Part shown: positions 8,797 through 15,807 of the stretch, piece after piece | Layout of the letters: each line of letters opens with the position of its first letter | How positions within the stretch are numbered: the first letter of the stretch is position 1 | Origin: a bacterium | GTDB taxonomy: Bacteria > Acidobacteriota > Thermoanaerobaculia > Multivoradales > J023 | Direction: 5' to 3' | Assembly (NCBI GenBank): GCA_024226315.1 | Contig: JAAELT010000402.1 | Span: forward strand, 1 to 46,825 | DNA length: 46,825 bases | Notes under the pieces: generated by a model | Told to the model about the DNA's origin: nothing | Seen by the model: the letters and a program-made list of their open reading frames with translations, nothing else | The model's database searches: none | Translations under genes and position numbers: made by a program

Positions 8797-10094
8797 TGAG
8801 CGAAGCGAGAAGCGAGAAAACCCGGCGCACCCTCGCGCGCCGCCTGGAAACGGCCTCGAGAGCCGCCTTCCGGCCGGTCGACGTGGTCGGACGCTCGATT
8901 CTGGGCGCCCGGTACGCTCTAGTCCGGCGCCGGGTCATGTCGGTGGCGCGCAAGGAGCTGCGCCAGCTGCTGCGCGACCGCTTGACCATGGGCTTCGTGG
9001 TCGGCGTGCCGGCGATCCAGCTGCTGCTCTTCGGCTACGCCATCAATCAAGACATCCGCCACATCCCCACCGGCCTGGTCGACCACTCCAACACCAGTAT
9101 TTCGCGCCAGCTGGTCGGCGAGCTGCAGGCCACCCAGACCTTCGACGTCACCGAGCAGGTGAGGAGCGAGCAGGAGGCCCGCCGGCTGCTCGAGCGCGGC
9201 GCGATCCGTGCCGCGGTGGTGGTGCCGGCGGACTACGCGCGCGCCTACTACCGCGGCCGCGGCGCCGAGATCCTGGTGCTGGTCGACGCCGCCGACCCGA
9301 TCCTGGCGCGCGCCGTGCGCGCCTCGGCCAACGGCTTGATGGAGCGCCACAACCGGCGGCAGCAACAGTTCGACGTCGGTACCGAAGGCGGCGCGCGGCG
9401 GGTCACCCGCGAGCGCACTTCCTTCGGCGCCGAGCCCGAGCTGATACGTCCGGAGTTCCTGCGCTTCGAGGTGCTCAACCTCTACAACCCGGAGCTGCGC
9501 ACGCCGGTGTTCGTGGTGCCAGCGCTGCTCGGAGTGATCCTGACCACTACCATGATCCTGATGACCTCGCTTTCCATCGTCCGCGAGCGCGAGCGCGGCA
9601 GCTTCGAGTTCCTGATCGCCACGCCGGTGCGCCGCACCGAGCTGATGGCCGGCAAACTGCTGCCCTACATCGGCATCGGCCTGGTGCAGATCGTGATCGT
9701 GGTGGTCACCGGCCTGGTGCTGTTCGAGGTGCCGATCGCCGGCAGCCTGCTCGACCTGGGCGTCGCCTCACTGGTGTTCATCGCCGCCAACCTGACCCTG
9801 GGGCTGGTGATCTCGTCGGTGACCACCTCGCAGTTCCAGGCTACCCAGATGTCGTTCTTCTTCTTCCTGCCATCGGTGCTGCTCTCGGGCTTCATGTTCC
9901 CGTTCGAGGCCATGCCCAAGCCCGCCCAGTGGCTCGGCGAGCTGCTGCCGCTCACCCACTTCATCCGCGCCAGCCGGGGTATTCTGCTGCGCGGCTCCTC
10001 ACTCGTCGATCAGCTCCCCGAGCTCGGCGCCATGCTGTTGTTCTGCGCGGTGGGCTTCTGGGCCGCGACCCGGCTGTTCACCAAGCAGCTATAG
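8796..10094 (+). CDS. ABC-2 type transporter permease
   Basis: This 432-aa inner-membrane protein is the membrane half of the exporter. A cytoplasmic leader (about 55 aa) precedes the conserved KELRQLLRDRLTM and the first helix (GFVVGVPAIQLLLFGYAINQ). A large periplasmic domain of about 170 residues follows. Five C-terminal helices start around VFVVPALLGVILTTTMILMT and include the coupling-helix motif ERERGSFEFLIATPVRR. This is the YhhJ/YbhS architecture. The ATG at 8796 overlaps the ATPase stop by one base; a GTG directly before it (8793) is also in frame. It works with the two genes upstream. Confidence 0.92.
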   Translation: MSEARSEKTRRTLARRLETASRAAFRPVDVVGRSILGARYALVRRRVMSVARKELRQLLRDRLTMGFVVGVPAIQLLLFGYAINQDIRHIPTGLVDHSNTSISRQLVGELQATQTFDVTEQVRSEQEARRLLERGAIRAAVVVPADYARAYYRGRGAEILVLVDAADPILARAVRASANGLMERHNRRQQQFDVGTEGGARRVTRERTSFGAEPELIRPEFLRFEVLNLYNPELRTPVFVVPALLGVILTTTMILMTSLSIVRERERGSFEFLIATPVRRTELMAGKLLPYIGIGLVQIVIVVVTGLVLFEVPIAGSLLDLGVASLVFIAANLTLGLVISSVTTSQFQATQMSFFFFLPSVLLSGFMFPFEAMPKPAQWLGELLPLTHFIRASRGILLRGSSLVDQLPELGAMLLFCAVGFWAATRLFTKQL

Positions 10095-10101
10095 TCGTGT
10101 C

Positions 10102-10623
10102 ATGCGACGCACCATCCCCTTCCTGCTGGGACCCTGTTGGCTACTCGGACCATGTTGGCTGTTTGGACTGTGCTGGCTGCTCGCCTGCCAGCCGCCTTCG
10201 GGCGAGGTCGACCTGGCGGTCGGCGCGATCATCCCCGAGTTCGACCTGCCGCGGCTCGACGGCGAGGTGGTGTCCAGCCATAATTACCGGGGAGGACCGG
10301 TGGTGCTCAACTTCTGGGCCACCTGGTGCGGACCGTGCGTCAAGGAGATCCCGACACTCAACGCGCTCGACCGCGACTCCAGCACTCAAGTGGTGACGAT
10401 CGCCATCGACGACGACGGCATCAGCGCGGTGCCGCCGTTCGTCGAGCAGCACGGTATCGGCTATACCGTGCTGCTGGGCGACAAAGAGGTGTTCAAGCGC
10501 TTCGGTGGCTGGTCGATCCCCTACACCCTGGTGCTCGATTCGTCGCTGCGCGTCGTCAGCATGCACCGGGGCTATGTCAGCCTGCGCTCGCTCGAACGCG
10601 ACCTGCGGCGTGCCGACTCGTAA
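10102..10623 (+). CDS. TlpA-like thiol-disulfide lipoprotein
   Basis: This 173-aa thioredoxin-fold protein carries the active site NFWATWCGPCVKEIPTL and the cis-Pro loop WSIPYTLVLD. It is exported: a Cys/Trp/Leu-rich signal segment ends in a lipobox-like WLLAC (about residue 29) followed by QPPSGE. Such proteins reduce periplasmic disulfides or deliver electrons to cytochrome maturation. It starts 7 bp after the permease, so it may be co-transcribed with the exporter, although no mechanistic link is known. The signal peptide is unusual because it is built from an 18-bp triplicated unit. Confidence 0.9.
   Translation: MRRTIPFLLGPCWLLGPCWLFGLCWLLACQPPSGEVDLAVGAIIPEFDLPRLDGEVVSSHNYRGGPVVLNFWATWCGPCVKEIPTLNALDRDSSTQVVTIAIDDDGISAVPPFVEQHGIGYTVLLGDKEVFKRFGGWSIPYTLVLDSSLRVVSMHRGYVSLRSLERDLRRADS
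10129..10182 (+). repeat. Three 18-bp tandem repeats inside a signal peptide
   Basis: Three imperfect direct copies of GGACCxTGTTGGCTxxTx lie at 10129-10146, 10147-10164 and 10165-10182. They translate to GPCWLL, GPCWLF and GLCWLL. The repeat lengthens the hydrophobic core of the TlpA-like signal peptide in frame. Replication slippage is the likely origin. Confidence 0.85.
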
Positions 10624-10629
10624 GGAACG

Positions 10630-12063
10630 TCAAGCCCGTAGCGTCACGGTCTTGTGCACGTCGCCGTTCTCGTTGACGTAGCGCACGGTGGCGTTCGGGC
10701 CGTCGAGATCGACGACGCCGAAGCCCATGTAGGCCCAGCGCTCCTTGCCGTTGGGGTCGAGCATGAAGTCGCGGTACTCCCACTCCCCGGGCTCGGGATA
10801 GGGATCGTTCTCTTCGTGCCACATGTAGACCGGCACGCCGCCGTGGCCAATGCACACCGGGTTGGTGCAGCTCATGTGCGGCTTGAAGGTCATCAGCCGG
10901 TGCTCGTGGCCCCAGAACCAGGCGTCGATCTTGGGCGAGCCGATCGACTCGAGCGTGTTCGCGACGCCGTCGCTCTTGTTCTCGTAGACGGTGAACAGCT
11001 GGTGGTGGCTCAGGAACATCAGCCTCTGGCCCGCTTCCTTCGCCTGGCGGGCGTGCTCCTGGATCCACGCGGGCTGAGGCTCCTGGAGGTCCTTCTCCTT
11101 CCACGCGGTGTCGAGACCGAGGATGCGCCAGTGCTTGTTGGAGAGGCTGAAGAAGCTCGATCCCCCCTGCGCCGCGAACCGCGGGTCGGCGAGCAGTGTG
11201 CCGTAGTAGGCATGGCCGCCGGAGTACATGTCGTGGTTGCCGTTGGTCGAGTAGGAGGCGATGCTGTCGGCCTCGTCCTCGCCCACTGGCCACGGGCTCA
11301 GCATCCGTTTCTTGATCTCCCGCGAGCGGCCGGCGTAGTACACGTCGCCCAGGTGGATGGCGGTCTGCTCCACGCCCTCGGCCTTGCCGGTGTCGAGATG
11401 AGCGCGCATCTGGCCGGCCACCTTCTGGGCGCGCTCGATGCCGCTCGCCCAGTCGCCGACCAGCAGCAGCCGGGTCTTGTCCTGGAGCGGCCGGTCGTCA
11501 GCGGGCCGATCGACGAAGTCGGGCCGGCCGCGCATCCGCGCCACCGCCTGGGCGAACAGCTGGCTGACCCAGCCGGGATCGGTGACCGAGAACTTCTCGA
11601 ACAGCCGGCGGCCATCGTCGGACTGCTTCTGCACCAGGCTGCGGCCGCTCACCAGGGGCGCGTCGCTGCCGGCGTCCGGGCTGACGTCGCGGGACGCTGC
11701 GGCCTGGGCGATGAGCTCCGGCTCCCGGGTCTCGAGGTACTCCTCCAGCACCGACTGGAAGACGCTGACCACCGGATCACGGCTCATGAAGGAACGGTCG
11801 TCGATCGACGGCTGGGGAAACCCGCGGCGGGTGGTCGGCGGCGGATCGAAGCTCTGCTGGCCACTGGTCTCGGTGGCCTCGGCGACCAGGGCGTCGCGAG
11901 CCATGTCGGCGGCGGCGGCGAAGTCGTCCGCGGTGAGGGTTTCGGACCCCTCCGGACCGAGGGTCAGGGAACGGCTGGTGGACGTGGCCTGCGTCTCGAG
12001 ATATCTGCGGACCTCGCCGAGTTGCTCGAGCACGAAATTGCGATTGAGAAGATCTGTGATCAT
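10630..12063 (-). CDS. Calcineurin-like metallophosphoesterase
   Basis: This 477-aa protein has a helical N-terminal half of about 200 residues that I do not recognise. A metallophosphoesterase domain follows with the full dinuclear metal set: GDWASG (D204), HLGDVYY (D240), NGNHD (275-278), SHHQ (353-354) and WGHEH (385-388). No signal peptide is seen. The ATG at 12063 is preceded by GAGGAGG, so the upstream in-frame TTG is not needed. It lies downstream of the tail-sheath gene on the same strand, separated by 327 bp. The substrate is unknown; family members act on phosphomonoesters, nucleotides or cyclic nucleotides. It ends 6 bp from the convergent tlpA-like gene. Confidence 0.88.
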   Translation of the reverse strand: MITDLLNRNFVLEQLGEVRRYLETQATSTSRSLTLGPEGSETLTADDFAAAADMARDALVAEATETSGQQSFDPPPTTRRGFPQPSIDDRSFMSRDPVVSVFQSVLEEYLETREPELIAQAAASRDVSPDAGSDAPLVSGRSLVQKQSDDGRRLFEKFSVTDPGWVSQLFAQAVARMRGRPDFVDRPADDRPLQDKTRLLLVGDWASGIERAQKVAGQMRAHLDTGKAEGVEQTAIHLGDVYYAGRSREIKKRMLSPWPVGEDEADSIASYSTNGNHDMYSGGHAYYGTLLADPRFAAQGGSSFFSLSNKHWRILGLDTAWKEKDLQEPQPAWIQEHARQAKEAGQRLMFLSHHQLFTVYENKSDGVANTLESIGSPKIDAWFWGHEHRLMTFKPHMSCTNPVCIGHGGVPVYMWHEENDPYPEPGEWEYRDFMLDPNGKERWAYMGFGVVDLDGPNATVRYVNENGDVHKTVTLRA

Positions 12064-12390
12064 GGGGGGAGTCCTCCTCGGAAGCCGCCGGGTTGACAAG
12101 CGGAGAGAAAGCCTGGCACGTTGACACCATGCTACCAGCGAGCGCCACAGAGCTCTACCCTGCTCGAAGCAGGTGGCGCCGGGACCGATGCCTCACCACC
12201 TGGGCCAACCTCACCGCCGGCCACGGCGACAGTCTCAACGCCTTCGACGTGACGGCGGCGGTCTTGGTGGCCGGTGTGGGCTTCGTCGCCGGTGCCGGAA
12301 GCTCTCGTCCCCCGGGTCTCTATCCGCTGCCCGCCGAGGTATGGCGCGCCGTCGCTGCCGACGCGACAGAAGTCGGAGACAGGTGAAGGC
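12064..12390. other. Intergenic stretch between sheath and phosphatase genes
   Basis: There is no convincing gene here. A plus-strand frame (stop after 12383) contains a hydrophobic run (NAFDVTAAVLVAGVGFVAGA), but it has no ribosome-binding site, runs against both neighbours and has no family resemblance. No strong hairpin was seen. The last bases before 12063 hold the phosphatase ribosome-binding site. Confidence 0.4.
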
Positions 12391-13965
12391 TCAGACCGGT
12401 GACTCGAGCTGCTGCTCGATTCTCAGCGGGATAAACTCGCCCGGTAGCTGCGGTGCGATGCCGATCATCAACACCACGACCCCTTTCTCGATCTTCGCCT
12501 CGGTGGTGGTAGTGGCGTCGCAGCGCACGAAGTAAGCGTCCTCCGCCTTGGCGCCGGGAAACGCGCCCCGTCGGTAGAGGCCGGCGAGAAAGCCGTCCGC
12601 CTGGGCCGAGATCGCGGTCCACAGATTCTCGTCGTTCTCCTCGAAGATCGCCCACTCGAGCGCCTGGCGGAGGCTCTGCTCGATGTAGTCCGCCAGCCGG
12701 CGCACGTTGACGTACTTCCATTCGGGGTCGGCGGCCAGAGTGCGAGCTCCCCACACGACGGTGCCGAACTCGGGGAACGTGCGCAGCGAATTGATGCCCC
12801 GCCGGTTGAGCCTCCCGGTCTGCTCGTCGCCGAGCGGCACGGCGAGGTCGCCCTGGAGCACGGCGTTGACACCCGCGGGCGCCTTCCACACGCCGACGTC
12901 GCGATCGGTGCGCGCCCACACGCCTGCCAGCGTGCCGCTCGATCCGACGTCGCGCGGCTGATAGTCGTTGAGCGGATCGGGGACCTCGAGGCGGGGAAAG
13001 TAGACCGCCAGACGCGAGCCGTCGGCGCCCTTTCGGAGCTCGCCCAGCCGATCGGCCCAGGCGATCACCGCGTCTGGCACGGTCAGCCCCACGGGCGGAT
13101 CGAGAATGTAGAAGGCGCGCTTGTCATTGGCGAAGTCGCGAACCTGCCGGTGGACTCGGGCCGCGTCGCTTTCGCTCATCGCGGCGACCGCCGGCAGGCA
13201 CAGGACATTGAAGATCTCGGGCGAGATCGCGTCGAGAGTGCGCACCGAGGTGACCAGCTGATTCTTGCCGGCCAGGCCGCCGTCTGTCCCCTCGGCGAGA
13301 CTCTCCTCGACCCGCTTCACCGGCACCAGCCCTCGGGTCTCCGGGCCGGAGTAGGTGAGCTGAACGAGCTCCGATCGTCGGTTGACCGCCTCGACGGCGC
13401 CGGAGCCGCTCTCCGGGAACAGCCTCAGGTCGTCGAAACTCTCCTTCTCCTGATCACCGACGCCCCCATCGTAGGTCGCCTCCAGAGAGAAGCAGCCGCG
13501 GGAGGGCCGCAGCGTGATCTTCACCCCGTTGCCCCACTCGCCGGGGTTCGCCGCCGCCACCCGCAGCTCGGCGATCGCGGCGGTCTCTTCCTCGCCCAGC
13601 GTGGACTCGCCCGGCGTGGATTCGCCCGGCGTGGACTCGCCCGGCGTGGATTCGCCCGGCTCCACGACCGGTATCGTGATGCTCGCCGCGGCTCCTTTGC
13701 CGTCGCCGGTCCGCACCACCCAGGCACGCTCGCCGCCGTTGGCGAAGAACTGGCGAACGCCATAGCTGGCTTCGCTGCGCGCGGCGAGGCCGCCGAAGAT
13801 GCGATCGAACTCCTCGGTGCTTGCGATCCGTACCGGCCGATCCATGGGGCCGCGCGAGAAGAAGTCGACGAAAGCCGCAGTCGACGTCGAAACGCCGGTG
13901 ACCGGCGGTGCGGAGCCGGGCCGCTCGGTGATGATGGCGCCCGTCTGGTCGGTGATACTTGACAT
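12391..13965 (-). CDS. Contractile tail sheath protein (phage/eCIS-type), orphan
   Basis: This 524-aa protein matches phage and extracellular contractile-injection sheath subunits. The N-terminal block has TSTAAFVDFFSRGPMDRPV, EEFDRIFGG and VRQFFANGGERAWVVRT. The C-terminal block has YVNVRRLADYIEQSLRQAL and NDENLWTAISAQADGFLAGL. These positions pair strands between subunits in a contractile sheath. Between them is a variable domain preceded by four PGEST repeats. The ATG at 13965 has GAGGAGA 7 bp upstream. No tube, baseplate, spike, tape-measure or ClpV-like gene lies within the window, so the gene is isolated. It could act with a particle encoded elsewhere, or be a relic under selection: no frameshift is visible. 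Confidence 0.87.
   Translation of the reverse strand: MSSITDQTGAIITERPGSAPPVTGVSTSTAAFVDFFSRGPMDRPVRIASTEEFDRIFGGLAARSEASYGVRQFFANGGERAWVVRTGDGKGAAASITIPVVEPGESTPGESTPGESTPGESTLGEEETAAIAELRVAAANPGEWGNGVKITLRPSRGCFSLEATYDGGVGDQEKESFDDLRLFPESGSGAVEAVNRRSELVQLTYSGPETRGLVPVKRVEESLAEGTDGGLAGKNQLVTSVRTLDAISPEIFNVLCLPAVAAMSESDAARVHRQVRDFANDKRAFYILDPPVGLTVPDAVIAWADRLGELRKGADGSRLAVYFPRLEVPDPLNDYQPRDVGSSGTLAGVWARTDRDVGVWKAPAGVNAVLQGDLAVPLGDEQTGRLNRRGINSLRTFPEFGTVVWGARTLAADPEWKYVNVRRLADYIEQSLRQALEWAIFEENDENLWTAISAQADGFLAGLYRRGAFPGAKAEDAYFVRCDATTTTEAKIEKGVVVLMIGIAPQLPGEFIPLRIEQQLESPV
13601..13660 (-). repeat. Four 15-bp tandem repeats (PGEST) in the sheath gene
   Basis: Four copies of gtggaYtcgcccggc, alternating C and T at one position, sit at 13601, 13616, 13631 and 13646. 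They encode a flexible Pro-Gly-Glu-Ser-Thr linker in the sheath protein. The strict alternation suggests duplication of a 30-bp pair. Confidence 0.9.
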
Positions 13966-14050
13966 GGTGCTCTCCTCGGTCTGGACTGCATACTACGCGA
14001 GAATACCGCGACGGCGTGCCGGTTTGGTGTTGGTATGCTTCAGGCTCGCC

Positions 14051-14965
14051 GTGAGCACACCGAAAATCGTTGTCGTCGGCAGCTCGAACACCGACCTGGT
14101 GCTCGAAACCGGCACCCTGCCGACCGCGGGAGAAACCGTGCTGGGCCGCGACTTCCTGATGGCGGCGGGTGGAAAAGGAGCCAACCAGGCGGTGGCCGCC
14201 GTCCGCCTCGGCGCCGAGGTGACGCTGGTGACGCGCGTCGGCACCGATGTCTTCGGCAATCGGGCCGTCGCCGGATTCGAGGCCGAGGGCATCAGCACCG
14301 ATTTCGTCGTCCGCGACCGAGACCGGCCCTCCGGCGTGGCCCTGATCATGGTAGGCGACGGTGGCGAGAACCTGATCGGCGTCGGACCCGGGGCAAACGG
14401 CGCGCTGAGCGAGGCCGACGTCGACGCCGCCACAGGCGCCATCGTGGCCGCCGACCTGCTGCTGCTACAACTGGAGGTGCCGATGGCCTGCGTGCGCCGC
14501 GCCGCGGAGCTCGCCACCGAAGCGGGCACCGGCGTGATCCTGGATCCGGCACCGGCCGCCGAGCTCGCCCCGGAGCTGCTGGCGCGGGTGACCTACTTGA
14601 CCCCCAACGAGACCGAGGCGGAGCTACTCACCGGCGTTGCGGTGACGGACGAGCAGTCCGCGCGCCGGGCATCTGCGATGCTACGCGACCGCGGGCCGGC
14701 GAGCGTGCTGATCACCCTGGGTGCCTCGGGTTGCCTGATCCGCGACGCCGGCGGGGCCCGACTTATCGCCGGGCGGCAGGTGGAGGCGGTCGACACTACG
14801 GCGGCCGGAGACACCTTCAATGGCGCTCTCGCCGTAGCGCTGGCCTCGGGCCGGTCGCTCGAGGATGCGGTGGGGTTCGCCAACGCCGCGGCGGCGGTGT
14901 CGGTGACACGCCGGGGAGCCCAGATCTCGATGCCACGGCGGGAGGATCTGACCTCCCCCCTTTGA
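14051..14965 (+). CDS. rbsK: Ribokinase
   Basis: This 304-aa PfkB-family kinase phosphorylates ribose at O5. Visible motifs are NTDLV near the N-terminus, the substrate-binding GGKGANQAVAA, the TPNETEAELLTG block (Mg/phosphate) and the anion-hole/catalytic DTTAAGDTFNGALA with the base Asp. The frame is open far upstream, but homology begins at the GTG at 14051 (VSTPKIVVVGSSNTD), which gives the usual family length. No ribose transporter or pyranase gene is adjacent, so it may serve nucleoside salvage. It is divergent from the sheath gene. Confidence 0.92.
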   Translation: MSTPKIVVVGSSNTDLVLETGTLPTAGETVLGRDFLMAAGGKGANQAVAAVRLGAEVTLVTRVGTDVFGNRAVAGFEAEGISTDFVVRDRDRPSGVALIMVGDGGENLIGVGPGANGALSEADVDAATGAIVAADLLLLQLEVPMACVRRAAELATEAGTGVILDPAPAAELAPELLARVTYLTPNETEAELLTGVAVTDEQSARRASAMLRDRGPASVLITLGASGCLIRDAGGARLIAGRQVEAVDTTAAGDTFNGALAVALASGRSLEDAVGFANAAAAVSVTRRGAQISMPRREDLTSPL

Positions 14966-15048
14966 AAAAGAGGCCCCACGAGACAGCTCACTTGGTGTCA
15001 GAGAATTCTTGCCCGATCACGAGCGCAGCCCTCTATTGCAATATGCGC

Positions 15049-15089
15049 ATTATCAAGTCTGAGACAGGTTGATTCTCAACCTTGATAAT
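15049..15089. promoter_or_regulatory. Nested inverted repeat upstream of the selenoprotein
   Basis: An outer pair, ATTATCAAG (15049-15057) and CTTGATAAT (15081-15089), encloses an inner pair, AGGTTGA and TCAACCT (15066-15082), around TTC. The A+T-rich core and TTGAnTCTCAA-like centre resemble Fur-family (Fur/PerR) operators. It lies 97 bp before the start codon of a redox gene, so an operator or a cruciform leader is plausible. No regulator for it is in the window. Confidence 0.5.
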
Positions 15090-15185
15090 CAGAAGTCGGT
15101 CCTGAGCGGCGGGTGGAGTGAGGATCGGTTGCCCGAGGGGGTTCGATTGCATATCGTGCGGGCGAACTACTGAGGAGGTGGAATC

Positions 15186-15806
15186 ATGTCGAGGATGGCT
15201 CGCTCGCTAACCGTGGGCACCGTGACGCTGACCATGGTGGTCCTGACCATGACCGTGGCACCGGCCGGCCTTCGGGCCGAAGAGCCCGTGAAGCAGAAGG
15301 CCAAGACCAAGGCGCAGATCGTGGTCGGGGACATCGCTCCCGACTTCACCCTGCCCGACCCGGACGGCACCGCCCAAACGCTGTCGGACCTGCGCGGCCT
15401 GAGGAACATCCTCCTGGTGTTCAACCGCGGCTCGTGGTGACCGTTCTGCCGCAAGCAGCTAGGTGAGCTGCAAGAGCATTCCCAAGCTTTCGATTCTCTG
15501 AACACCACGGTGTGGTCGATCAGCCCCGACAAGCCGGAGAAGCTGCGCGCCTACCGTGACAAGAGCGGCATGAAGATCCCGCTGCTGGTCGACGCCGGCT
15601 CCGAGACGATCAAGGCCTACGGCATCCTCAACCCGCGCCATGGCGCGGTGCCGCATCCGGCGGTGGTGATCGTCGACCGCGAGGGTAAGGTGCGTTTCTT
15701 ACACGTCGACGAAAACTACCGTCGCCGCCCGGCGCCGGAGGTGTTGATCGACGCGCTGCGCAAGGTCGAGGAGCAGGAGGCGCCCGCGGGCATCGCCTCG
15801 CGTTGA
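15186..15806 (+). CDS. Secreted peroxiredoxin-like selenoprotein (Sec at residue 85)
   Basis: The frame has an ATG at 15186 behind a strong AGGAGGT site, a signal peptide (residues 1-31, ending near LRAEE) and an AhpC/TSA-type redoxin domain (GDIAPDFTLPDPDG). It meets a TGA at 15438-15440 and continues in frame with PFCRKQLGELQEHSQAF and then a normal thioredoxin-fold remainder (VWSISPDKPEKLRAY, VPHPAVVIVDREGKV) to the stop at 15806. The TGA sits exactly where relatives have the first Cys of the RGxWCPxC motif, giving WUPFC. A SECIS-like hairpin follows. Read this way the protein is 206 aa. An ordinary nonsense mutation is the alternative, but it would not explain the hairpin or the position. 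The likely role is periplasmic peroxide or thiol reduction. Confidence 0.88.
15455..15471 (+). promoter_or_regulatory. Bacterial SECIS-like hairpin
   Basis: Fourteen bases after the in-frame TGA, GCAGCT (15455-15460) and AGCTGC (15466-15471) form a perfect 6-bp stem closing the loop AGGTG. Bacterial SECIS elements are short stems just downstream of UGA whose apical loop shows GG/GGU (AGGUCU in E. coli fdhF). Position, stem and loop all fit recognition by SelB. The hairpin lies within the coding sequence, as is usual in bacteria. Confidence 0.8.
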
Positions 15807-15807
15807 T

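Noticed and set aside
12093..12386. 97-aa plus-strand frame between the phosphatase and sheath genes
   Set aside because: It starts with TTG, has no ribosome-binding site, shows no family and lies antisense to the flanking genes' direction.
15438..15440. TGA as a simple nonsense mutation or sequencing error
   Set aside because: It replaces the active-site Cys exactly, the frame stays intact on both sides, and a SECIS-like hairpin follows at the right distance. Absence of Sec machinery in the genome would reopen this.
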